Of a DNA stretch of 13,592 bases, positions 1-6,504 are shown piece after piece. This DNA is from Verrucomicrobiales bacterium (lineage in GTDB: Bacteria > Verrucomicrobiota > Verrucomicrobiia > Verrucomicrobiales > Verrucomicrobiaceae). The DNA lies in NCBI GenBank assembly GCA_003453085.1, contig DMMK01000203.1, forward strand, positions 1 to 13,592, read 5' to 3'. The notes below the pieces were generated by a model. It worked only from the letters and a program-made list of their open reading frames with translations, ran no database searches and had not been told where the DNA came from. The position numbers and the translations under genes were made by a program. Within the stretch, counting starts at the first letter, position 1. Each line of letters starts with the position of its first letter.

Positions 1-1478
1 AAGTCGTCCTCACTCCTGACTCTGGCGTTTATGACGGTCGTTACGTCAACAACGCCTGGTTGCAGGAAGCTCCAGACCCCATCACCAAGCTCACTTGGGA
101 CAATGCCGCCTGGATCGGTGCCGCCACCTTCCGTGCGCTCGGCCTCAAAGAAGGCCAGAAGGTCCAGATCACCATCGGTGACACGGTCCTGAAGATCGCC
201 GCCATCGAAGCTCCCGGCCACGTTTCGAATTCCATCACGATCCCCGTTGGTTACGGCCAGGAAAACCTCGGTTTCATTGGCTCCGGTGACTTCGACAAGC
301 GCAAGGGTTTCGTCCGTGGTTTCAATGCCTACCCGCTTCGTAAGAAGCTGGGCGACTATGTCTTCACCGGCGCTAAAATTGAGAAGCTCGAAGAATATTA
401 TGAGCTGGCAGTGACACAGGAGCACAACACGATGGAAGGCCGCGCCCTTTATCGTGAAGGCACCCTCGACACCTTTGCCAAAAAGCCCGACTTTGCCCAG
501 ACCACGGGCATGGACGGCCACATCCCACAGAACATCTCTTTCTACAAAGGCCAGGTGGGCGTGCGCAGTGAGACGAATCCCGAAGGTTTCGACTACGAGA
601 AGCAGCACCAGTGGGGCATGACGATTGACCTCAGCAAGTGCTTGGGTTGCAACGCCTGTAACATCGCTTGTACCTCCGAAAACAACATCGCGGTTGTCGG
701 TAAAGACCAGGTTCGCAAGGGACGTCTCATGCAGTGGATCCGTATGGATCGCTACTTCGCCAGCGCCACCTGGGGCGAAAACAACGCGAAGTCGGACGAC
801 GTCAACGTTGAGCCAACTGTCGAGCAGCTTGAAAACGCTGAGATGGTGCAGCAGCCGGTCGCCTGCCAGCAGTGCGAATCCGCTCCTTGTGAAACCGTCT
901 GCCCGGTGAATGCCACAGTGCATACCTCCGACGGTCTGAACGCTATGGCTTATAACCGCTGCATTGGCACCCGTTATTGCGCCAACAACTGTCCTTACAC
1001 AGCCCGTCGTTTCAACTGGTTCGACTACAACAAGCGTCCTCTGGACGAGCTCTACTGGGGCCCGCTTTCCACCGCTGAGAAGACTGGCGTGCGTGAGTCC
1101 GTGCAGCTCCAGAAAAACCCGAACGTCACCGTCCGTATGCGCGGTGTCATCGAGAAGTGCACCTACTGTGTCCAGCGCCTGGAAGCAGCCAAGATTCAGC
1201 AGAAGCAGAAGCAGCGTGATTCGAAGAACTTCCGCATCCCGACGGATTCCGTCAAGGTCGCCTGTCAGGCTGCTTGCTCCACGGATGCCATCGTCTTCGG
1301 TGACCTTGCCGATCCAAAGTCTGCAGTCGTGAAGTCGAAGGCTTCCCCTCGCAACTATCAGCTTCTCAAATACATCGGTACCCAGCCTCGCACGAGCTAC
1401 CTGGCCCGTCTGCGCAATCCTAACAAAAACATGCCAGGCTGGAAAGACATTGCCGCCTGGAGCGCCCACCAAATCTAA
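1..1478 (+). CDS. actB: Alternative complex III iron-sulfur subunit ActB, 3' part (5' end outside window)
   Basis: This is the C-terminal 491 residues of ActB. The frame is open from base 3 to the TAA at 1476-1478, so the gene starts upstream and no start was chosen. ActB is the large periplasm-facing subunit of alternative complex III, which oxidises quinol and passes electrons to a cytochrome or oxidase. The first ~190 residues look like the end of the molybdopterin-oxidoreductase-like domain, which in this family carries no cofactor. The rest is a four-cluster ferredoxin domain of the PsrB/NrfC type. Its cysteine groups are at bases 639-671 (CLGCNAC...C), 864-902 (CQQC...C...CP), 960-992 (CIGTRYC...CP), and 1158-1169 (CTYC) with 1263-1277 (CQAAC). 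In the third group the second cysteine position is Thr (969-971), which fits the [3Fe-4S] cluster reported for this complex. actC starts 9 bases downstream, in one operon. Confidence 0.95.
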   Translation, partial: VVLTPDSGVYDGRYVNNAWLQEAPDPITKLTWDNAAWIGAATFRALGLKEGQKVQITIGDTVLKIAAIEAPGHVSNSITIPVGYGQENLGFIGSGDFDKRKGFVRGFNAYPLRKKLGDYVFTGAKIEKLEEYYELAVTQEHNTMEGRALYREGTLDTFAKKPDFAQTTGMDGHIPQNISFYKGQVGVRSETNPEGFDYEKQHQWGMTIDLSKCLGCNACNIACTSENNIAVVGKDQVRKGRLMQWIRMDRYFASATWGENNAKSDDVNVEPTVEQLENAEMVQQPVACQQCESAPCETVCPVNATVHTSDGLNAMAYNRCIGTRYCANNCPYTARRFNWFDYNKRPLDELYWGPLSTAEKTGVRESVQLQKNPNVTVRMRGVIEKCTYCVQRLEAAKIQQKQKQRDSKNFRIPTDSVKVACQAACSTDAIVFGDLADPKSAVVKSKASPRNYQLLKYIGTQPRTSYLARLRNPNKNMPGWKDIAAWSAHQI

Positions 1479-1487
1479 GCCGGAACC

Positions 1488-2966
1488 ATGGAAGCCACCG
1501 CTACCACTCACTCAACGGAAGCCCACACTGGCCCCGCTCGCATCCTGGATCGCGAGCCCCTGGTGCTGAACAACCGTTCCTACTCCTGGATCACCAACCG
1601 CATCTGCGGGATCGTGGAAAACAAGCAGCCCATGCTTTGGTGGGTGCTGTTTGTGCCCTCCGTCCTGCTGACGTTGCTCACCGTGTTCTGTTTCACTTAC
1701 CTCATTTCCACCGGCGTCGGTGTGTGGGGTCAGAAGCAGCCCGTCGCCTGGGCCTGGGACATCACGAACTTCGTGTTCTGGATCGGTATCGGCCACGCCG
1801 GCACCCTAATCTCCGCCATTCTTTTCCTGACTCGTCAGAAATGGCGTACGTCGGTGAACCGCGCGGCTGAGGCCATGACCATCTTCGCCGTGATGTGCGC
1901 TGGTTTGTTCCCGGCCTTCCACGTCGGTCGTGTCTGGATGGTGTGGTTCCTGGCTCCGATCCCGAACGCCAACGCCGTTTGGCAGAACTTTAAGTCGCCG
2001 CTCCTTTGGGACGTGTTCGCCGTGTCCACCTACTTCACGGTGTCCGCCGTGTTCTGGTTCCTCGGTCTGGTGCCAGACTTGGCCACGCTGCGTGACCGCT
2101 GCAAACCCGGCCTGCGCAAGACCCTCTACGGCATCTTCTCCCTCGGCTGGCGCGGTGCCAACCGTCACTGGAGCCACTACGAAACGGCCTACATGCTGTT
2201 GGCGGCTCTCTCCACCCCGCTGGTGCTTTCCGTGCACTCCGTGGTGTCCTTCGACTTTGCCACCTCCATCGTTCCTGGTTGGCACACCACCATCTTCCCG
2301 CCTTACTTCGTGGCTGGCGCTATCTTCGGCGGTTTCGCCATGGTGCTCACGCTCATGATCCCGGTCTCGAAGATCTATGGCCTGGGCGACCTCATCACGC
2401 CGAAGCACATTGATAACATGGCCAAGATCATCCTGCTTACAGGAACGATCGTCGGTTACGCCTACTGCATGGAGTTCTTCATCGCTTACTACGGTGCGAA
2501 CAAGTATGAGCTTCAGACCTTCCAGCTTCGCGGTCTCTATGGTCCTTCCACCTGGGCTTACTACTTCATGTTCGGGTTCAACGTGTTTGCCCCGCAGCTC
2601 TTTTGGTATCGCCCCTTCCGCCACAATCTGTGGGTCGTCATGTTCGTCTGCATGTGCGTGAACGCCGGCATGTGGTTTGAGCGTTACGTGATCATCGCCA
2701 CCACGCTGGAGCGCCACCTCACCCCAGGTTCCTGGCGTGTGTATGAGGCCACTTGGGTGGATAAATACACCTTCCTCGGCACCTTCGGCTTGTTCATGAT
2801 GCTGTTCCTGCTGTTCCTGCGCTTCCTGCCTGTCATCGCCATCGGTGAAGTGAAGGGCGTGCTGCCTCAGTCCAATCCTCATGCGAGCGATCACGACGAG
2901 AAGGGCATTCAGGAGGAGGACCTCATGAACTACTCCGACCGCCACGTGGCTAAGACCGTCGCCTGA
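1488..2966 (+). CDS. actC: Alternative complex III membrane subunit ActC (NrfD/PsrC family)
   Basis: ActC is the polytopic quinol-interacting membrane subunit of alternative complex III and docks against the iron-sulfur domain of ActB. The 492-residue protein has the NrfD pattern of many hydrophobic helices (about ten). They begin near residue 51 after a polar N-terminus and end near residue 450, before a charged tail. The [12 protein letters not shown] stretch (about 103-114) and the following RQKWR, with the FPAFHVGR segment (141-148), are typical of ActC/ActF. The family is two bundles of four helices plus extra helices, with a quinone site on the periplasmic side. The ATG at 1488 lies 9 bases after the actB stop. 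Only a weak GGA precedes it, so translation may depend on coupling. Its paralogue ActF is not in the window. Codon use is strongly biased to C-ending codons, as in highly expressed genes. Confidence 0.95.
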   Translation: MEATATTHSTEAHTGPARILDREPLVLNNRSYSWITNRICGIVENKQPMLWWVLFVPSVLLTLLTVFCFTYLISTGVGVWGQKQPVAWAWDITNFVFWIGIGHAGTLISAILFLTRQKWRTSVNRAAEAMTIFAVMCAGLFPAFHVGRVWMVWFLAPIPNANAVWQNFKSPLLWDVFAVSTYFTVSAVFWFLGLVPDLATLRDRCKPGLRKTLYGIFSLGWRGANRHWSHYETAYMLLAALSTPLVLSVHSVVSFDFATSIVPGWHTTIFPPYFVAGAIFGGFAMVLTLMIPVSKIYGLGDLITPKHIDNMAKIILLTGTIVGYAYCMEFFIAYYGANKYELQTFQLRGLYGPSTWAYYFMFGFNVFAPQLFWYRPFRHNLWVVMFVCMCVNAGMWFERYVIIATTLERHLTPGSWRVYEATWVDKYTFLGTFGLFMMLFLLFLRFLPVIAIGEVKGVLPQSNPHASDHDEKGIQEEDLMNYSDRHVAKTVA

Positions 2967-2969
2967 TGC

Positions 2970-2996
2970 GGATTTCAAATTTTACCTTTTAAATCC
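2970..2996 (+). promoter_or_regulatory. AT-rich hairpin in the actC-actD gap
   Basis: GGATTTcAAA (2970-2979) can pair with TTTtAAATCC (2987-2996) around a 7-base loop, giving nine pairs and one mismatch. It fills almost all of the 33-base gap between actC and actD and ends three bases before the actD GTG. No Shine-Dalgarno sequence is visible there. It may tune actD translation or mark an mRNA processing point; both are inference. It is not followed by a T-run, so it is not a standard terminator. Confidence 0.4.
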
Positions 2997-2999
2997 ATC

Positions 3000-3599
3000 G
3001 TGAGCACCACCCTCAAAAGAGTACACGGCTTCCTCGCTGAATTCGACAGCGTTCAGGATCTCTATCATGCCGCCGAGCATGTCCGCGATGCTGGTTACCA
3101 GCGCTGGGATGTGCATACGCCCTTCCCGATTCACGGCATGGATGCCGCCATGGGCGTGAAGCGTTCCAAGCTGCCCTATTTCGTCTTCTTCGGCGGTCTG
3201 ACCGGCACCTGCGTGGCCTTCACCCTGCAGACGCTGACCCAAACCACTTTCTGGTCGGACATCGGTCTCGGTTTTCTTCAGACTCTGGCTGAAACCTACC
3301 CCACGGTGGTGCAGGCCAAGCCGACTCACATCTGGACGCTGCCAGCGTTCTTCCCCGTGATGTTCGAGCTGACAATTCTGTTCTCCGCTTTCACCGTGCT
3401 GTTCGGCCTGCTCTCCATGATTGGCCTGCCACGCCTGAACCATCCTCTGTTCGTCTCCAAGCGTTTCGCCAAATTCTCCGATGATGGCTTCTTTGTCTGC
3501 ATCGAAGCCCGCGACCCGAAGTTCTCCCAGGAAGGCACGAAGTCTTTCCTCGAGAAGCTCGGTGGCAAGAACATCGAACTAATCGAAGACGACATTTAG
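3000..3599 (+). CDS. actD: Alternative complex III subunit ActD (DUF3341)
   Basis: ActD is a small membrane-anchored subunit of alternative complex III with no cofactor. It is thought to hold the complex together and contact the ActC side. The 199 residues show the DUF3341 layout: a soluble N-terminal alpha/beta part with the conserved stretch VHTPFPIHGMDAAMG (about 38-52), two membrane helices (about 59-80 and 115-140), and a soluble C-terminal tail including FFVCIEARDPKF (about 164-175). The start is a GTG at 3000. No in-frame ATG lies upstream and the next Met falls inside the conserved region, so GTG is the only sensible choice. No ribosome-binding site is seen. It is the last gene of the operon, because a terminator follows at 3631. 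Confidence 0.93.
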   Translation: MSTTLKRVHGFLAEFDSVQDLYHAAEHVRDAGYQRWDVHTPFPIHGMDAAMGVKRSKLPYFVFFGGLTGTCVAFTLQTLTQTTFWSDIGLGFLQTLAETYPTVVQAKPTHIWTLPAFFPVMFELTILFSAFTVLFGLLSMIGLPRLNHPLFVSKRFAKFSDDGFFVCIEARDPKFSQEGTKSFLEKLGGKNIELIEDDI

Positions 3600-3630
3600 T
3601 CGCAATTATTGTTTGGATCTCCATTCCTAA

Positions 3631-3660
3631 CAGCCCATCGAAAGATGGGCTGTTTTGTTT
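3631..3660 (+). terminator. Rho-independent terminator after actD
   Basis: A perfect 9-bp stem (CAGCCCATC, 3631-3639, with GATGGGCTG, 3644-3652) is closed by a stable GAAA tetraloop and followed by TTTTGTTT. It lies 31 bases after the actD stop and ends the act operon transcript. Confidence 0.9.
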
Positions 3661-3679
3661 TCCTGGAGTCTTCTAGGAG

Positions 3680-3692
3680 AACGGTGACCGTT
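3680..3692. repeat. Short palindrome AACGGT-G-ACCGTT
   Basis: Two 6-base half-sites around a single central base, lying between the convergent ends of actD and avtA. It could be a protein-binding site, but it is downstream of both genes and short enough to arise by chance. Confidence 0.25.
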
Positions 3693-3719
3693 AGCAATGG
3701 ACGAGCCCTGCTGGCCGGC

Positions 3720-4976
3720 TCAGTTTGAGCCGCGTAGTTTTTTCACTTCGTCGGCCAAGATCTCCAGACCTTCCTGAACGATGTGGGCGGGCTGGCTGTA
3801 GGTGAGTCGCAGGCATTCGTGGGGATGCTTCCATTCACCCTCCAAGCCAAAGGCAAAGTAGTGGCCGGGAATGACGAGCACCTTGCGGGCTTTGAGTCGG
3901 CGATAGAGTTCGGCAGCCGTGATGGGCAGATCCTTGAGCCAGAGCCAGAGAAAGAAGGCACCCTCCTGCGCATGCAAAGCCCAGGGGAGTGACTCTCCCA
4001 GGGCGTGGGTCAGGGTGGCCTTGGCAAAGTCAGATCGTTCCTTGTAAAAGGGGCGGATGGTTTCGCGGCCCAAACGCAGCAAGGTGTCGTCCTTCAGCAA
4101 CGGCCCGAGCAGAGCCTGGCCGACGTTGCCATTCGCGAGGGAGACGATGGCGTTCATGTTGGACAGGGCTTTGACGATGGCGGGATCGGCGACCACCACG
4201 GAGGTGCGCACTCCGGGCAGGCCGACTTTGGACAAGCTGATGCTGAAGATCATCCCCGGCTCCCACTTTGGCCGGAAGCTGCCATGGATCACATCCGGGA
4301 AGGGGTGGCCGTAGGCGTTGTCGATCATCAGAGGGATGCCATGATGCCGGGCGAGATCGCGCAATTGGTTAAACTCGTCCTCCGTCAGGACATTGCCAGT
4401 GGGGTTCGTCGGGCAGGAGACGCACATGGCGGCGATATCCGGCGTGATTTTGAGCTGCTCAAAATCCACGTGGTATTTGAACTCACGCTCTCCCTGTGGG
4501 GTGATGATGGGACGGCAGGCGGTGAACTGGCCTTCGGTCAGGGCCTGGTTAGCGTAGCCGATGTAGTCGGGAAGCAGTGGAAACAGAATGCGTTTTTTCC
4601 CCGTGGGGGTGTCGCCGGCCAGGAGATTGAAGAGTAGGAAAAAGGCACTCTGGCTGCTGGGCATGACCGCGATGTTTTCGCGGGTCACGTCCCAGCCGCA
4701 CTCGCGCTTCAGAAAAGTGGCAAAGGCTTCACGAAAGACGGGATTGCCACCTGGAGGATCATAATTCAACAGGGTGCGGTCCAGGCTTCCATCCTCCAAC
4801 ATGGTCTGCATCTGCCTGCGCCACAAGGCTTGCACCTCGGGTATGGCGGCAGGCTGGCCCCCGCCCAGCATGCGCATATCTGGAGTGATGGAGAGGGCCT
4901 CGCCCAGGTCATCCATCAGTTCTTGAATGCCACAGGGGCCTGAAAGCCGCTGACCGATGGTGGAGAAGGTGGACAT
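3720..4976 (-). CDS. avtA: Valine-pyruvate aminotransferase (AvtA)
   Basis: This is a cytoplasmic PLP-dependent fold-type I aminotransferase. It interconverts valine plus pyruvate with 2-ketoisovalerate plus alanine, linking branched-chain amino acid and alanine synthesis. The 418 residues match the usual AvtA length. The N-terminal GPCGIQELMDDLGEA (13-27) and LGGGQPAAIP (37-46) are characteristic of AvtA. Other family features are NPTGN (191-195, cofactor-contacting Asn), IDNAYG (218-223, Asp and Tyr that hold the pyridine ring), and SLSKVGLPG (247-255) with Lys250 as the Schiff-base lysine. Arg257 is the expected phosphate-binding residue. The ATG at 4976 begins at the conserved N-terminus, but the bases before it are pyrimidine-rich with no Shine-Dalgarno. 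It lies 94 bases downstream of the DUF2452 gene on the same strand and may be co-transcribed or have its own leader. A related PLP aminotransferase specificity cannot be excluded. Confidence 0.9.
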   Translation of the reverse strand: MSTFSTIGQRLSGPCGIQELMDDLGEALSITPDMRMLGGGQPAAIPEVQALWRRQMQTMLEDGSLDRTLLNYDPPGGNPVFREAFATFLKRECGWDVTRENIAVMPSSQSAFFLLFNLLAGDTPTGKKRILFPLLPDYIGYANQALTEGQFTACRPIITPQGEREFKYHVDFEQLKITPDIAAMCVSCPTNPTGNVLTEDEFNQLRDLARHHGIPLMIDNAYGHPFPDVIHGSFRPKWEPGMIFSISLSKVGLPGVRTSVVVADPAIVKALSNMNAIVSLANGNVGQALLGPLLKDDTLLRLGRETIRPFYKERSDFAKATLTHALGESLPWALHAQEGAFFLWLWLKDLPITAAELYRRLKARKVLVIPGHYFAFGLEGEWKHPHECLRLTYSQPAHIVQEGLEILADEVKKLRGSN

Positions 4977-4998
4977 GGGAAGGGGAGGGCGGTTGGCT

Positions 4999-5065
4999 GG
5001 GCGAAATCGCTGTGGCTAAAGTAGCTCACCACAGCATCGTGCTTTCGTCACCCGCTGATTCGCCC
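4999..5065 (-). promoter_or_regulatory. Nested inverted repeat upstream of avtA
   Basis: An outer arm (GGGCGAAATC, 4999-5008; GATTCGCCC, 5057-5065; one bulged A) encloses a perfect inner 7-bp arm (GCTGTGG, 5009-5015; CCACAGC, 5029-5035). On the minus strand it lies between the DUF2452 stop and the avtA ATG, in what would be the avtA 5' leader. No T-run follows, so a simple terminator is unlikely. A leader structure or protein-binding site is possible. I recognise no riboswitch class. Confidence 0.35.
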
Positions 5066-5070
5066 TTTCT

Positions 5071-5508
5071 TCACTCCACGTGGGTGCTGATCCATCCACG
5101 CAGATCAAAGTCATCCGCCACTTTTTCCAACTGCCAGCGACCGTCTGCATTGAGCCGAAAGGTGCCGATCCATTTCTGATGCCAGGATTCAGGCTCGATC
5201 ATGCTGAGGTGGTGTTTTCCTTCCACGGCGTAGAGATGGTAAACCTCGCCAATCACCGGCTCGAAACCAAAATGGGCCTCGTAGATGAGTTTGTTCCAAT
5301 TGAATGAATCAATGACCTGAAGGTATTTTTCGCGCAGCTCTATGAGTTCCTGCTGCAACTCCCGTTCCACCCGGGAGACGCCCCGGCTTTTGAAGTTGGT
5401 GAGGTCCTGCGGGATGATTTTCGCGCCCAGCCGGGAGGTGGGGTAATGCAGGAAATTCCCGCGTGGGGCGGTTTGCGCGAGGTCGGTTTCGATTGGGTCG
5501 TGAGCCAT
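5071..5508 (-). CDS. DUF2452 protein (C1orf50-like), function unknown
   Basis: The 145-residue soluble protein belongs to the DUF2452 family. I recognise it by the layout shared with human C1orf50: an N-terminal segment HYPTSRLGAKIIP (21-33), a helical central part (about 45-68), then NKLIYEAHFGFEPVIGEVYHLY (72-93), LSMIEPESWH (101-110) and a C-terminal WIGTFRLNADGRWQL (113-127). Bacterial and eukaryotic members share the 'G-YHLY...S-I-P-W...-G-F-L' core. No enzymatic motif, signal peptide or membrane helix is seen, and the biochemical role is not known. The ATG at 5508 gives the full family N-terminus. It is divergent from the lipoprotein gene (89-base gap) and upstream of avtA on the same strand. 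Confidence 0.8.
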   Translation of the reverse strand: MAHDPIETDLAQTAPRGNFLHYPTSRLGAKIIPQDLTNFKSRGVSRVERELQQELIELREKYLQVIDSFNWNKLIYEAHFGFEPVIGEVYHLYAVEGKHHLSMIEPESWHQKWIGTFRLNADGRWQLEKVADDFDLRGWISTHVE

Positions 5509-5561
5509 GGAGTCGGGAGTGGAGTCCTTGCATTACGCCAGCCGGGGCGGTGCGGTTTGGA

Positions 5562-5590
5562 TTGAAAAGGCCCGCAGAGTCCGTTAGCGT
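5562..5590 (+). promoter_or_regulatory. Possible sigma70-type promoter of the lipoprotein gene
   Basis: TTGAAA (5562-5567) and TAGCGT (5585-5590) are separated by 17 bases. The first is five of six to consensus; the second keeps the T-A---T positions. The ATG lies only 7 bases beyond the -10 box, so the transcript would be leaderless or nearly so, which fits the lack of a Shine-Dalgarno. Confidence 0.35.
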
Positions 5591-5597
5591 CATTCTT

Positions 5598-6062
5598 ATG
5601 CGTTTCCGCCACGGTTTCTTTCTTTGTCTTGCCGTCTCCTTGAGTGCCTGTGTCAACAGCGTGCCCACGGCGGAAAAGCTGGATGAGCTGGAGCAAAAGG
5701 TCCGCGCCGAATACCGGCAGGAGTATGTGTTGCTGGAAGATCAGCGGCGCAGCGGCGCGCTGGATGCGGAAGGCTACAAGCTGGCCAAAGACCAGTTGGA
5801 CCAGCGGGTGCAAAACCGGGTGGACACCATGGCCTGGAGCCGCCATGCCCTGGTGCAGAGCGACATGAAGGCGAATGCCATCCCCACGCCGGACAAGCCC
5901 CAGCTCAATCTGCCCCCGGGAGTCGGCACGCTGCAGGGATCCGTCTATAACTCGACCCGTCAGAATGGTCTGGGCAGCCAGGTCATGGGCACGATGATGC
6001 AGGAAATGGGCGGCACCACCATCAATGGCCGTCGTCCAGGAACGGTGTATGACGACCAGTAA
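5598..6062 (+). CDS. Small coiled-coil/SHOCT-like lipoprotein
   Basis: This is a predicted 154-residue membrane-anchored lipoprotein of unknown function. MRFRHG is followed by a short hydrophobic stretch and the lipobox LSAC with Cys18, so the mature protein would start at this lipidated Cys. Residues 25-75 are charged and helical. Within them, LLEDQRRSGALDAEGYKLAKD (about 45-65) resembles the SHOCT pattern (L-x-R-x-G-x-x-x-x-E-x-x-x-x-K), a short helical motif often found at protein ends. The tail (about 100-154) is rich in Gly, Pro, Asn and Met and looks disordered. The frame is open further upstream, but the ATG at 5598 is chosen because it gives a complete signal peptide. The metallopeptidase gene starts 9 bases after the stop, so the two are likely co-expressed. 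Confidence 0.75.
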   Translation: MRFRHGFFLCLAVSLSACVNSVPTAEKLDELEQKVRAEYRQEYVLLEDQRRSGALDAEGYKLAKDQLDQRVQNRVDTMAWSRHALVQSDMKANAIPTPDKPQLNLPPGVGTLQGSVYNSTRQNGLGSQVMGTMMQEMGGTTINGRRPGTVYDDQ

Positions 6063-6071
6063 TGGCCTGCC

Positions 6072-6443
6072 ATGACGGATGACCGGCTCGATACCCTGGC
6101 TGCGGCTGTCGTGCGGCAGACCATGCGCAGCCTGCCCGTAAGTATTCGTGAGGCCGCGCAGGGCTGTGTGATTGAGCCTGTTTTCATGGCGGACTGCCTT
6201 GCTGCCGGGGAGGTCATCGAAGATGATCTGCTTGGCCTTTTTGAGGGAAACTCGCTGGCGGATCCTGAGCCGGAGTTTCCCGGGCACCTGCCGCGAATCC
6301 GACTTTTTTTAGACAATCTTTGGGACTACGCAGAAGGCAAACCGGAAACATACCGGGACGAGGTGCGCATGACCCTGCTGCATGAGCTGGGGCATTATTT
6401 GGGCTTTGATGAAGAGCAGGTTGCGGATCTGGGGCTGGCCTGA
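6072..6443 (+). CDS. Minimal zincin-like metallopeptidase (PF06262-type)
   Basis: The 123-residue soluble protein carries a zinc-protease helix at its C-terminal end: HELGH (104-108; His104, Glu105 and His108 as ligands and catalytic base), then G111 and an acidic cluster D113-E115. The PF06262 family ('metallopeptidase family', formerly DUF1025) has the same layout: ~120 residues, an FPGHLPRIRLFLDNL-type strand before the motif, and an acidic third ligand. In that family the N-terminal part usually runs LP..I...L..V.I.V...P, matched here around 21-36. Substrates are unknown. The gene lies 9 bases after the lipoprotein gene and 61 bases before argS. The start is the ATG at 6072; an ATG at 6062 is closed after a few codons. 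Confidence 0.8.
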   Translation: MTDDRLDTLAAAVVRQTMRSLPVSIREAAQGCVIEPVFMADCLAAGEVIEDDLLGLFEGNSLADPEPEFPGHLPRIRLFLDNLWDYAEGKPETYRDEVRMTLLHELGHYLGFDEEQVADLGLA

Positions 6444-6504
6444 AGTCATGGCGGAACGCAATCCGTGTTCGACTTTTCCCAGAAGTCAGTATCTTCGCCA
6501 CCCC

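Noticed and set aside
1806..2978. 390-codon open frame on the minus strand across actC
   Set aside because: It is antisense to a clearly recognised membrane protein gene. Its product is rich in His, Glu and Gln without any family signature, a typical mirror of C-ending codons.
3693..3740. Possible terminator of avtA formed by GGCTC/GAGCC words near its stop
   Set aside because: Stems of 5 bp compete with each other and there is no T-run on the minus strand.
5463..5597. Upstream in-frame extension of the lipoprotein gene
   Set aside because: It overlaps the divergent DUF2452 start and would bury the signal peptide and lipobox inside the protein.
5340..6287. 315-codon minus-strand frame spanning DUF2452, lipoprotein and metallopeptidase genes
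   Set aside because: It crosses three better-supported genes in other frames, and its translation has no coherent domain.
6382..6504. Upstream in-frame extension of argS
   Set aside because: It would overlap the metallopeptidase gene, and the ArgS N-terminal helix begins at the ATG at 6505.
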